Under the pieces are notes generated by a model. That model was not told the origin of the DNA. It ran no database searches and saw nothing but the letters and a program-made list of their open reading frames with translations. A DNA stretch of 52,500 bases from Prorocentrum cordatum (Eukaryota; Sar; Dinophyceae; Prorocentrales; Prorocentraceae): contig CAUYUJ010016342.1 of assembly GCA_963575745.1 (NCBI GenBank), positions 32,501 through 85,000 on the forward strand. Reading direction: 5' to 3'. Positions 10,480 through 21,000 of this stretch are shown one piece after another. The position numbers were made by a program, and so were the translations under genes. Each line of letters begins with the position of its first letter. Within the stretch, counting starts at the first letter, position 1.

Positions 10480-11040
10480 GTTCCACGACGCCACATAACG
10501 ACCCCTAGGCGCCCCCCGATTTTCCTGACAGGTTCCCAAGCGGCCGCACGGAGAGCCCCACAGAGCCCAACACGCTGCACAAGGAGCACGATGATCTCGC
10601 CAGGCTTCCGAGAAGCCCCAATCTCAGACCACCAAAAATAATCATGAGCATTCCAAGCGTGTTCGACGTTTTATGATGCTCCGCTCTGATCAACAACATG
10701 TTGCTCCCAGGAGGCCTTGAAAGAACGACAAATAAAGTTGTAAGAAGGTTCCGGCGGGGCTGCAAGATAGACCAAGACTGACCCAAGAAACCCCAACCCC
10801 ATGAGGACCGACACTGGCCAATGGAGGAGCCCAGGAGGGCCAAGAGGGCCCCAACACAGCGCCAGACGGCCCGTCCGATAGGCCACAAGCACCCCGTATG
10901 CCCTCGAAGATTCCACGGCGGGCCCACGACGGCCCAATATTGTTCAAGGGTGCTCCCATAGGTTCACAAAGAGCCTCCTGAGAGGATCCCAACATGGGCC
11001 CAAATGGCCCCAAGACACACCAGGGATGCGGATCGCAAGA
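10480..11040. repeat. Degenerate GGCCCCAAGA-type repeat, second block
   Basis: Irregular short words (GGCCC, CCAAGA, CCCACAGAGCC) like those at 7465-8140 but more diverged. The frames found through it are not convincing. Confidence 0.5.
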
Positions 11041-11489
11041 CCCCCACCATGAATTATGACGAGGCGGTCGCGGGGGAACGGAAGAATCGTAAAGGAAGAC
11101 GCAGAGGAAGAGGAGGAGGAGGAGCCCACCTGCCCATGCCCATTATTCTTTCTTCTCCCACCCTCCTCATCCTCATCAGATCATCATCGAGACCCCCATC
11201 GGTGCCCGCGCACTTGTCCGCGCCCTCCTATTCCTGATCCTCCTCCTCACCCTCATTTTCCTCATTGCGTACCCCCCCTAACCCTGCGCATGTTTATGTT
11301 GGGTTTTGGTTTGCCACCAGACAGACGCCCAACTTGGACCACGAGAGGTCGCGGGAAGAAACACCTACGATACATATTCGCTCGGCCGTGCTAGAGGGAC
11401 AGGTTGGACAAATCGTGGGCGCGTTGCGCTTGAGCTGACAGACACGCACCACTGAGGGCCCAATGCTGACTGGAACTTGCGATTTCTCG
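11041..11489. other. Mixed sequence with CTC tract, no supported gene
   Basis: Includes a GAGGAGGAGGAG stretch at 11105-11125 and a CTC-rich stretch at 11150-11270. Nothing else is supportable. Confidence 0.4.
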
Positions 11490-11507
11490 GGGGGGGGGGG
11501 GGGGGCG
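11490..11507. repeat. Poly-G homopolymer
   Basis: A run of about 18 G; its length is likely to be unreliable in any assembly. Confidence 0.9.
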
Positions 11508-11569
11508 CAACGTTCGCAGCCAGGCCGGGCACAACGAAACCACACAAAAATAGACCCGCCTGATATGTG

Positions 11570-11968
11570 TTACCGCATGCTTTTCTCACTGGATTCCAGG
11601 GGCGCGCTGCGGCGAGGCGCCGCCCCCCTTGCGGCAGCAGTGCCGAGAAACACTGAGCCAAGGAGCAAAGGGGGCAGCGTGCTGAAACGCGTGCCCGGCA
11701 CGAGTACCACTACCCAGTGCCAAAGAGAGGCATGGCAAAGGAGACGGCGTTGGAGGGGGTTGACGAGGAGGGGAAGGCAAGGAGAAGAAAGGGAGGAACA
11801 TGAGGAATACAGGCGTGGTGGCTGGGCGGTTGGCTCGTCCTGCAGGGGGAACCACATGGTGTCATCATTGTCATTGTTCGTGGCCGCGTACGTGGTCACC
11901 TTCACACTGCTGACGCCCACGCCGTCCAACGCGACCGTGAGGCACTTCACGTCGTGAGTTGAAGACAT
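11570..11968 (-). CDS. Hypothetical small protein or first exon
   Basis: From Met at 11968 the frame gives a non-repetitive N-terminal part of about 50 residues (MSSTHDVKCLTVALDGVG and on) before it enters a pyrimidine-rich stretch that looks intronic. A GTGTTCTTCAG acceptor-like site lies 10 nt upstream of the ATG and could be a spliced-leader or cis acceptor. The probable coding part is 11830-11968 only; the rest of the frame to the stop at 11570 is doubtful. No family is recognised. It could instead be an exon continuing from the small frame at 12043-12189. Confidence 0.3.
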   Translation of the reverse strand: MSSTHDVKCLTVALDGVGVSSVKVTTYAATNNDNDDTMWFPLQDEPTAQPPRLYSSCSSLSSPCLPLLVNPLQRRLLCHASLWHWVVVLVPGTRFSTLPPLLLGSVFLGTAAARGAAPRRSAPLESSEKSMR

Positions 11969-12042
11969 GGGAGACGACTGAAGAACACAGAATTCCTCAG
12001 TGAAGCTGGAAATCTCACCCCAGGGACCCCCCAAAACGGATG

Positions 12043-12189
12043 TCACGCCGCGAGGCGCGTTCGGGGGGAGCCCGTCGCATCCGCCAGCCTGCGCGCCAAC
12101 CAGTACTGGTAAGCCTCAAAGTCCTCGATATCCCTCGAGCTGTTCGAAGGCACCTTCGCTTTGGAAGAAGAAGCACGGATTCCAGCCAT
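12043..12189 (-). CDS. Hypothetical 48-residue ORF downstream of the 12193 gene
   Basis: Starts 3 nt after the stop codon of the 12193-13590 reading frame. Its peptide (MAGIRASSSKAKVP..., then DFEAYQYWLARRLADATG) is non-repetitive and looks protein-like rather than random. It may be the next exon of the upstream gene, if that gene's stop lies in an intron, or a first exon joined to the 11968 segment. No function can be given. Confidence 0.3.
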   Translation of the reverse strand: MAGIRASSSKAKVPSNSSRDIEDFEAYQYWLARRLADATGSPRTRLAA

Positions 12190-12192
12190 CAA

Positions 12193-13590
12193 CTAGTCAG
12201 GCCGACGAACTTTCTTCGACTTCCTCGTGCTCTTCATGAGCGCGCGCTTCAACCCACCTGGCACGCGTCGCAGTCGAGTGGGCCGGGTGCTCGCGAGCAC
12301 ACCCAAATCGACGTGGTTGCTCTCGTTCCACATGGGGTGGTTCTCGAAGGTTTCAGCGAACAGCGTGAGCTTCTCGGCTAACAAACCCAAGAAGAACGCG
12401 TGGCGGTCTCTCCATGCCTTCGTCTTTTGTGCAATGCGGGATTCGCGGGCCACGTGTTCCAAGAAATGTGGCAACAGGACGTCTTCTGTCAAACCTTTGC
12501 CAACGAACTGTTGTTCGTGCATGCCCCGTTCCCGCTGCGACGCAAAAAGCGCGTCCAATTCTACTTTGCCGCTTACGATACACACTGTCACTTTGGCATC
12601 GGGCAAATCGATAGCGACGGACTCCTGATTCATGATATTCACCAACATAGCCTCAACGAGCAACATGCTGGCAGGGGCTCCGCCGATCACGCGGAGCAGC
12701 TTGTACTTTGCAGCGCAGACAGACATGTGCAAGCACAGCAACACTGCAGCACCCACGGTCATCGTGAACTCTACCTCGGAATTCAGGTCGGGCGCGCATG
12801 CGCCATTCTCGCCTAGCCGGCGCCGCTTGCGAGCCCGATCGGACTTGCGACTCGACCGAATGTGATCTGGTGGCACCCGCATATTCTCCAGCACCTTCCT
12901 CCAACCTGGCGCCTGCCTGCCAATGTAATTATGTGGGTATTTGGGGCCCAGCAGGAAATTGACGAACCAGGGAATCGTGAACCAACATTTGACGCCCATG
13001 AGGTCTTCGGGGCCCTCAACGCTGGACAGCAGTTTCGGCAAGGCATGCCAATAGGCCTCCCCTTTGAACTCGAGGCCGCCGGGCGTGCTGAATGACAAAA
13101 CTCTGCTGTCGAGAATCAAGTCATGATCACATATATTCGTGACACAACCAGTGGTATTGTTGGACAGCAATGACGGCACTTGATTTCCGTCGAGATACAT
13201 GCTCTTCGCCAAGAGGTCCCTGGCCCGAACGTTGATAATGGGGCTGTCGGGATCTCGGCTGCCCGATTGACCAGATAACAACAACTGCCCACCATCCACC
13301 ACGAGCTTGTAAGGACCTGCTGTGGTATGGGGCCCATACACCACTTTTCGCTCGCCCGTAGCGTTGCGCACGAGAACTTGGGAGGTAACGAAGTCCCACA
13401 ACGCGACCCACCCATCATTCTCGCGGCCTGGGTAAGCAAGGCAAGTGGACGACATCGGATTAAGAATGCAATGCAAAATACGACTGCCTCGCAGGCACGC
13501 CCGATATTTTACAGCATCGGGGAAGCCACCCGAATGCACGGGCGGCCTCGGATGCCTGACCTCAGAAAGGCCTCCTGCCCCAAAGAGGCT
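12193..13590 (-). CDS. Hypothetical protein, large exon (5' end not found)
   Basis: A non-repetitive reading frame of about 465 codons without frameshifts. On the - strand a pyrimidine-rich tract (13595-13880) ending in TCTCTCCCAG sits directly before 13590, so the frame probably begins at a splice acceptor and the first exon(s) are missing or lie upstream. A later Met (MSSTCLAYPGR, near 13455) is an alternative start. Two basic patches, RKSDRARKRRR in the middle and KSTRKSKKVRR at the C-terminus, would suit nuclear localisation. No known domain is recognised. The neighbouring small frames at 12043 and 11968 may belong to the same transcript. Confidence 0.6.
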   Translation of the reverse strand, partial: SLFGAGGLSEVRHPRPPVHSGGFPDAVKYRACLRGSRILHCILNPMSSTCLAYPGRENDGWVALWDFVTSQVLVRNATGERKVVYGPHTTAGPYKLVVDGGQLLLSGQSGSRDPDSPIINVRARDLLAKSMYLDGNQVPSLLSNNTTGCVTNICDHDLILDSRVLSFSTPGGLEFKGEAYWHALPKLLSSVEGPEDLMGVKCWFTIPWFVNFLLGPKYPHNYIGRQAPGWRKVLENMRVPPDHIRSSRKSDRARKRRRLGENGACAPDLNSEVEFTMTVGAAVLLCLHMSVCAAKYKLLRVIGGAPASMLLVEAMLVNIMNQESVAIDLPDAKVTVCIVSGKVELDALFASQRERGMHEQQFVGKGLTEDVLLPHFLEHVARESRIAQKTKAWRDRHAFFLGLLAEKLTLFAETFENHPMWNESNHVDLGVLASTRPTRLRRVPGGLKRALMKSTRKSKKVRRPD

Positions 13591-13594
13591 CTGG

Positions 13595-13880
13595 GAGAGA
13601 GGAGGCGAGGAAGCGGAGGGGGGGAGAGAAGACAAGGAGCAGGGAAGGGGGGCGAGGGAGAACACGGGGTGAAGAGGATAAGGATCAGCTGGAGAAGGAG
13701 GAAAAGGACGACAAGGGGGAGGGTCAGGAGAAGGAGGAGGGGAATGAGAGGAGGTGGGGAGCAGAAGGAAGAACGGAAGAGGGGGGGGAATGAGGGGAGG
13801 GAGGGGAGGGAGGGCAGGGAAAGGAAGGGAGGGGAGGAGGAAGTATGGTGTGAGGGGAAGGGAGGAAGAGGAATAACGGA
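13595..13880 (-). other. Polypyrimidine tract, probable intron upstream of the 12193 exon
   Basis: Almost pure purine (GGGA/GGAG) on the + strand, hence polypyrimidine on the coding (-) strand, ending in CCCAG. It matches the CTC-rich introns inferred for the other genes here. Confidence 0.5.
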
Positions 13881-14460
13881 GATGGAAGAGGAATCAGCAC
13901 GCCAATGATTGACGCTGCTTTCGGGCGTGGCCAAGCAGAGCACTGCGTACAAGCATATCGACTGCATGCAGGCAGGCAAGGCAACACACGTTTGCCTCGT
14001 TTCCGTGCTGAAGACGGCCCAAGATGCGGGCGCATATTTGCTCGAACAAATCCGAAGAAGCGCCCCCGAGACCCACGACGGCCCCAAAAATAACCCAGAT
14101 GGCCTGGATGTTAGGCTGACTGACAATATGGCCGAAGACGGCTCCCAGACGGTCACCGCCCCCACCCCCGCAGCGACGCCAAGAGCCCAAACAGATTCAA
14201 CAGACGAGTTGGACAGGGACGTGGACAGAAGATCCCTAACTGGAGCCCCGAGGGAGCACGAGGCCCGAGACAGCGCCCCAGAATCCCGCGCGAGAGGCCC
14301 TCAGCAGGCCCTTCATTGCTGCCTCAAGCGCGTCGTACCAAATACTCGATTTGGATATGTGCGCGCTCTCTCCCCCGATTGGGGGGGATAATCAACGCGG
14401 GAGGGGGGAAGATGAAGGGGGAAAAGGGATGAGGGGGAGAAGGGCCCATTGCCACCCGGA

Positions 14461-15300
14461 AAGGCAAGACTAATGCACCACTGGAACTCCTAAACATCAG
14501 GGGGGCAACCACGACGAAGGCAAGACGAATGCACCACTGGAACTCCTAAACAGCAGGGGGCGCCCACGACGACCGCAAGACGAATGCAACACTGGAGCCC
14601 CTAAACAGCAGGGCGCACCCACGACGAAGGCAAGACGAATGTACCACTGGAATACCCAAACAGCAAGGGGCAACCACGACGAAGGCAAGGCAAATGCATC
14701 ACTGGAGCTCCCAAACAGCAGGGGGGCAACCACGACGAAGGCAAGACGAATGCACCACTGGAACCCATAAACAGCAGGGGGCACCCACGACGAAGGCAAG
14801 ACGAATGCACCACTGGAACTCCTAAACAGCAGGGGGTGCCCACGACGAAGGCAAGACGAATGCGCCACTGGAACTCCTAAACAGCAGGGGGCAACCGCGA
14901 CGAATGCAAGGCGAATGCATAACTGGAATACCCAAACAGCAGGGGGCAATCACGACGAAGGCAAGACGAATGCACCACTGGAGCTCCCAAACAGCAGGGG
15001 GCACCCACGACGAAGGCAAGACGAATGCGCCACTGGAACTCCTAAACAGCAGGGGGGCACCCACGACGACCGCAAGACGAATGCAACACTGGAGTCCCTA
15101 AACAGCAGGGCGCGCCCACGACGAAGGCAAGACGAACGCACCACTGGAATTCCTAAACAGCAGGGGGCAACCACGACGAAAACAAGGCGAATGCACCACT
15201 GGAACTCCCGAGCAGCAGGGGGCAACCACGACGAAAGCACGACGAATTCACCACTGGAATTCCTAAACACCAGGGGACAACCACGACGGAGTCAAGACGA
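14461..15300 (+). repeat. 55-bp minisatellite, about 15 units
   Basis: Regular 55-bp units with boxes CACGACGAAGGCAAGACGAA, TGCACCACTGGAACTCC and TAAACAGCAGGGGGC; the CAGCAG boxes at 14551, 14606, 14661 and 14716 confirm the period. The unit is not a multiple of 3, so the same peptide reappears in rotating frames and no protein is implied. Matching arrays lie at 42850-43253 and 43855-44700. Confidence 0.95.
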
Positions 15301-16023
15301 ACACCGATCGCACCTAGTATCTGGGCCACTGGCGTGCATCGAATAACGGACGTGGTCCGACCGTCGAACAACAGCGAACGTCAACTAAAAACGCTCGACG
15401 GCCGAGGCTCGTCAACATGAGCTCCTCCTCTTCCCCCTTCCCTCCCCCTGTCCCGATCCTCGCATTCTGCCTTATCTTTCGTTCTTGGCTTTCCTCCTAC
15501 ATCCTCGCACTTCCTCCATCCTCGTGGCACGCGTGGTCGCGTCGAACGCGGCGGTGCTCGACGTGGCGTTTGCGTTGCTTGCGGGCCCGTTACCCCGCCT
15601 GCATGGACCACTGGATTTCCGAAACAAGCCCCGTGGATGGCGCGCATGACGCCGGGCCCTGCTCTTAGCCATTCATGCGCCTGCCGCTCGCCGTTGGCGT
15701 TGTGGCGCTCTTTTCCCGGGCGCCGCGGCGCCTTTGTGTTTCCAGCGGCGCTGGCCGCACTAGCTCGCTGGGTTTAGGATGGGCGTGGCAAGCAGCAGCG
15801 GGGCAATAGGTTGCACTGGTTCCCTACCAGGCGCTGTTGGCGCTGGCGCTAATCACCGTTGGCGATGCTGTTACTGTTCGATCTCTGTCACAACCTGGGA
15901 CGGTCGCCATCCCAAACAGTCAACTCTGGGAGCCACTGCTGTACAAAAGTTGCGGGACCCGGGCTTCCCTCTGCAAACACTGGCCCCCATCAGCCCATCT
16001 CCTCGGAGTGGATATCCCTACGC

Positions 16024-16120
16024 CTTGCTCGGAGACCCCTTACTCGGCGCCGCGCCCTGAGTCGGCGCCGCGCCCTGACTCGGCGCCGCGCCCTGACTCG
16101 GCGCCGCGCCCGAGCCCGCG
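16024..16120 (-). repeat. 18-bp repeat encoding GAAPSQ (gene tail relic)
   Basis: Four copies of an 18-bp unit (GCGCCGCGCCCTGACTCG on the + strand). On the - strand it is the C-terminal GAAPSQ repeat of the duplicated gene at 45409-46554. Confidence 0.85.
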
Positions 16121-16133
16121 CCCTTTCCCGCCG

Positions 16134-16520
16134 CCTGGGGACGTGCGTAAGCTACCTGATCTGTTCGCCTGGAGCACCCTTGTGGAATCGATGATTTTTC
16201 GCACGGCCTAACATGATGGCCCCAACCGATGTTTTTTTGTAGGCCGCTGCGTGTTTGGAGCGGCAGAAAAAACTGCGGTTCTCGGATGTCGGCGGTTGAA
16301 ATTTCGGCGCGCTGCCATATGTCGTCAAACGGGCGGGCGAAAAAATAAGCGCATGATTCAACACTGGGGCGGATTTTTTTTAAACAGAATGAGATGAGCG
16401 TCTGTTTTTTTTTGCCGCGGTCGCTTCTTGCAGCGACGAATTCCGAGCGCTTTTAATAAGGATCGCTGTTTTTTTCCCCGCGGTCGTCGCAGGTGCAATC
16501 GAAAATCGAACGCGTCCGAA
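16134..16520 (+). other. Inverted relic of the X1 gene 3' end, with T-runs
   Basis: Bases 16134-16169 on the + strand match the - strand at 38145-38110: TGGGGACGT, then AA, CTAC, GATC and GTTCGCC in register. Downstream both places are rich in runs of 6-9 T. Within this stretch a CTGTTTTTTT...CCGCGGTCG unit occurs twice (near 16400 and 16465), and GTCGCT/AGCGAC forms a small hairpin. So at 16133 a reverse-oriented gene tail joins a forward-oriented 3' end. Confidence 0.55.
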
Positions 16521-17619
16521 TGGGGGGCGGCGGTTCTTGACGCAGCCTCGCCAGGCTGCGGGCGAAAATCTGGCTCTCCCCAAGTTGGCGCGGCGCCATG
16601 CGCGGGCGAGCGACCTAGATATTATCCGAGAAGGCGCGACTCGGACCCTGGGCCGTTCGCCGCACAGGCGCGCCGCTCCCATCTCGGCGAGCGCCCGATT
16701 GTCGCCCCGAAGCGCGCGCGAGGGGGCCGGGGCGACGGGGGCGGCCGCCTAAGGGGCCAGGGCGGCTTCTAAAGAAGCCCTCCGAGATTCGAATAAGCCT
16801 GATTGGAGGCCTTCGGGCTTTTCTCAGAAGGCCCTCAGGAGCTCCCCCCATCGCCCCGCCCCCCTCTCCGCGCCGCAGAAACACCAAGCCACTTCAACGC
16901 TGGAGAGGGCGAGGCGACGACGACGACGACGACGATGACGACGACGAAAGACGACGAATACGACGACGACGACGCGCCGCGTCGAGCCGCGCTGCACTGC
17001 ACGCACGCGCACGCACTGCGCGACGCACTGCACTGCACGCGCGCGCACGCCGCCGCCGGGCCGCAGGGAGGCAGGCCCGGCCCGCCGGCCGTCGACGCGG
17101 TGGCAGCCGAGGCGGCCGCGGCGGCCGCGTCTCTCTCTCAGGGGGGAGGAGGAGGAGGAGCAGCAGGACACGACGACGAGGAACGGTAGGGGAATAAGAG
17201 GTGAGAGAGTGGGATCAGGAGGAGAAGGCGGAGGAGGAGAGGAACAGGACGAGATGAGGATGTTCGCCAGCCCTCTGGGCGTCTTTTTCAAACAGGAGGC
17301 CCCAAATCCAGGATTCCAGGACCAGAAGCCGCATGTGTATGTGTACATATATACATATGTCCAATGGTTTGGGGAATCGTTTCTGAATGGGCTGGGCTGG
17401 CGAGGATACGCGCGAAGCGTCGAAGGGTACATTTTCTTCTCCTCGACACGCGTTGCAAAGAAGGTCTCCGTGAGTTGAGTGTCGTAGTAGCCGCAGGGTC
17501 GCGCACCGGATGCGACTGCTGTGGCCGAGCGCCGTGCGTCGTCGCCTGACCTTGGCCTGCCCGCGACTCAAGGCGGTAGGCGCGGAACGGCAGAAGAAGG
17601 GCGAGGGGAGGAGGAGGAG
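16521..17619. other. GC-rich sequence, no supported gene
   Basis: Contains a (GAC)n tract at 16915-16975, CACGCG/GCACTGCA words at 16990-17050 and a GGA-rich tract at 17140-17230. Open frames on both strands are short and compositionally biased. I see no exon with flanking splice signals. Confidence 0.4.
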
Positions 17620-17622
17620 GTA

Positions 17623-17654
<32 letters not shown>

Positions 17655-18000
17655 CGGCGACGACGACGACGACGACGAGGGGAAGGGGAGGGAGGAGGGC
17701 AAGGGAAAGGGAGGACAAAAAGCCTTCTAAGGCAGTAGATAGTTTGTCTATCTACCCCTCTACTTCATTCTGCGTGCAGTGCATGCATGCCGCTGCGGCG
17801 CCTTACCCCTAACCCCTAGAAAGATGGTGAGCGGGTCGGCGAGGGCGGAACGGTTCCCTCGCCAAGGCTGGCGCGCGCGGCCGTCTTGAAACCGCGCTCT
17901 GTCCCCAGGGGCCCAGTCCGCGCGCGCTGCAAGAATAATTCCTCCTCCTCCTCCTCCTCCTCCTCCTCCTCCTCCTCCTCCTACTCCTAACCCTCCTCCT
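17620..18000. repeat. Trinucleotide tracts (GAC)n and (CTC)n
   Basis: (GAC)n with GGA words at 17620-17700 and (CTC)n at 17940-17985, separated by about 240 bp of unique sequence without a gene. Confidence 0.7.
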
Positions 18001-18045
18001 CCTGGTCGTCCTGTCCCCCCTCATTCCGTCTCTCGCGAACGCCTC

Positions 18046-21000
18046 CTAGGAGAGCACATGCTTCACCATCGAACGGACGAGCGCCTTGTTCGCACCCTGC
18101 CACGCGCCGGAAGCAAAAAGTGTGGGGTCCTCAGCCTCGGGCTTCTTGCTCGAGGCGGCCGCGACCTCCTCGGCGAATGCCGCCCTGGTCAGCTCGAACA
18201 CTGGCGCCGGCGTCGGCGGCTCCTCGGAGGGCCACGAGGTTTCGGAAGTAGGGCTGGAGCGTTAAGAGTTAGATGAGGGACCCGCGACGACGACCACGAC
18301 GACCACGACGACGACGACGACGACGGGCCCCCGACTCTGAGATCTGCTCGCGACGTGGAGCCCGGGGCCCAGGGCTATGATGGCCAAAGGGTCAGGGGGT
18401 AAGAGGGCTCAAGATCATGAAGTTTCCGAGTGGGTTTGAGCAGCAGTAGCAGTGACGGCAGCAGACTGAGGGGGAAATGATAAAGAAGAGTATGTGGAGG
18501 AGGAAGAGGAGGAGGAGGAGTTGAGGGGGAAGAGTAGGAGGAGGAGGAGGAGGAGGAGGAGGAGGAGGAGGAGGAGGACTCCTGCTCCTGCCCCGTAGCG
18601 GCCAGCTCCGCCGCCGGGACCACGTGCCTGTCCTTGAAGCCATCCTTCGAGGCGTCGGTCGTGAAAGCCTCTGCGTCCATCTGGAGTGTGGCGATGGACA
18701 ACTTCACCTTGTCCGCGCAGCCCTCCACCGTGAACTCCTTGACGATCGGACTGCCCATCTTCATGGTGCACTTCTTCTGCGCCTTAGCCGCAGCCTCCTT
18801 GTCCTTCTGTGCCTTCTGATCCTTCTTGACGTCGTCGTCCTTCGGGTCCTTCGGAGCAATCGAGCGCACTGACCACCCTGGCGTGTACAGGGTTGACATC
18901 GGGTGCAGCATGCCAGACAGTGGCTGGATGAACAAGTGGTAGGTTTCGTCGCCGATCTTCGCATTCCCAGCACTGTAGCACATCTTGGAAGGCGGAACGC
19001 CTGGGAGGCCCAAGGTCACCGTTCCGACCAAGGGAAGGCTGACGCTGGGCACGGCATCCAAGCTCTCCACCTGGATGTAGAGCCTCTGGCTCGGCTTCTC
19101 CTTCTCCTTCTCGTCTCTCTGCTGCTTGAGCACGATCTTCTGGTCGCCTATGGTGTCGAACTCCTCGCGGAATAGCTTATCGGTCAGAGCGTTCCCGATC
19201 AGGAAGGTCTTGGCGGCAAAGTAATCGCTGATCTTGGACGGAGGGATGCGAATCCGCTCGTACGTCTTGTTGTTGACGACCAGGCATGCACGCTCAGGCG
19301 CGGACATCGAGTCGAGCGCAGCGTCGATTGCAGCCTCGGCAGCGGCCGCGCCGCCCCTGGACCGGATCTCCTCATCCCAGGAACCAAGTGCAGCGTCCCA
19401 CTCGGACTTCATGCTCTGCTCCTTGAACTTGGCATTCTCCAGGCTGTAGTCAACCAATGCTTTCACCCAGTCCTCCTTTTTCCAGCAATCTGCGGCCGCG
19501 GCGAGGGCGGGGGCGCCAGTCCCCTGCGATTCCTGCGAGGTCGCCGTTGCTGAAGCAGTCGAGTACTCACTCTTGAGCTTGGGTACTGTCATGTCGGAGT
19601 ATTTCGACTTGAAGCCACGCTCGATCCTGCACCAGTCGTTCTCGTCTTTCTCCACGTACTTCAAATTGGCGATCGAGTGGCACCGGTGCAGGATCCTCGT
19701 CCAGCAGTCGACCCATGATTCCACCGTATCGGCAGCGGCGTCCTGGACAATGACGATCGGAAGGCCATCATCAATGATGATGTTCGCGAGCTTGCTCATG
19801 ATGTCGGCGAGGGCTGAAAGCTCCTGAGCCTGGGTCTGATCCAGCTTGGTCACGACACCTTTCTCTTTTGCAATCTCGGTCAGTTCCAGCATGCAAACAA
19901 GCATGTAGTGGGAGCGCATGCCAAGAAACCCCTGGAGAGTTGCCTTGTCCTTCCATACTGAGCAGACATGGCCCAGCGACGGGTGCACGCGGCCGACGTC
20001 ATCTAGGTCGACCGCGATGCCCCCATCCGTGCTCCGGTAGATCAACTGGGCGATGGTGATCCACCTCTGCGGCAGCGGAGGCATGGTGCACCAAAGCGAG
20101 GAAGCCAGATATTTCACCATCGGTTCGAACTCGGTCGGCTGACCAACTGCCGTGGGATCCCGCAGTGCTATCGCGATGCCGGCGTCGAATGCTTTCTGCC
20201 ACAGGGAACTGATAATCTTGACCATGGCCGAGTGCGATCTTTTGATAAGGCCAATATGCTGGAGGCCCTCGATCGCGTTCTCCTTGAGGAATCTTTGCAA
20301 GCAGGTGTGCATCTGCGGCATGTCGCCTAAAAGCTGCACGGCTCGCGTCATCTGCTCGGTCTGCGCCTCGGTCATGGTCAAATGGCCGTGCTGCATGGCA
20401 ACAACTGCTGCGTCCTCCGGATTGGCCGGTGGCGCCTCGTCCTCCTCCTCGGAGTCCCCCTTCTCATCCTCCTCGGCATTGCCCGCGACGTCGGCATGCT
20501 TATCCCTGAGGAACTTCACAACGTACTCTCGGAGCTTGAGGTAGGTCTTAATCTCGAGCTTCCCGTCGATGCACTTCGGGGACTTCTTCATCTTATCGGT
20601 GTAGGCCTCCACTAAGATCTTGCCACTGAACGCGAAGTAGATGCACATCCTCTGCGACTGCTTGACCAGGTTGATCTGAATCTTGTCCCACGGCACGTCT
20701 GCAACCGCACTGTTGATGGCTTCGATGACGTCGTCCAGCCAGAGAAACATCACGTCTTTATCTGCCGCTGCTGCCTTGACTCTCCTGCGCTTCTTCCTCT
20801 CGGAAGGATCGCAGCCCTGGGCGTCGACGTTCGCCGCGTGCATGCGCTCCATGGCCGTCTCTTCCTCCCTCGCTTTCTCTTGCATCTTGTGTGCCTTGGT
20901 CAACTTGAAGGGGACGAATAGCGCCTTGAGCATGTCTTCGGCGGCCTTTGGATCTCTCAGTAGGAACTCCGCATGCGGCTCCCCGTTCGTAGGCAGCGCG

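Larger units (their letters stand above)
14085..16133 (+). repeat. Dispersed copy of duplication segment 'Y'
   Basis: About 2.05 kb collinear with 43480-45528 (same orientation) and, for its first part, with 42470-43253. It starts near CCAAAAATAAC and ends at CCCGCCGCC, the point where the 45.5-kb copy runs on into segment X. By eye identity is about 95% or better outside the minisatellite. It carries only the last ~35 codons of the duplicated gene (on the - strand, ending at the stop near 16058 with the GAAPSQ repeats and GSPSKA end), so that gene is truncated here. Confidence 0.9.

Noticed and set aside
14497-15270. Several ~100-codon frames with CCLG...SSGAFVLPSS peptides
   Set aside because: They come from the 55-bp minisatellite read in rotating frames.
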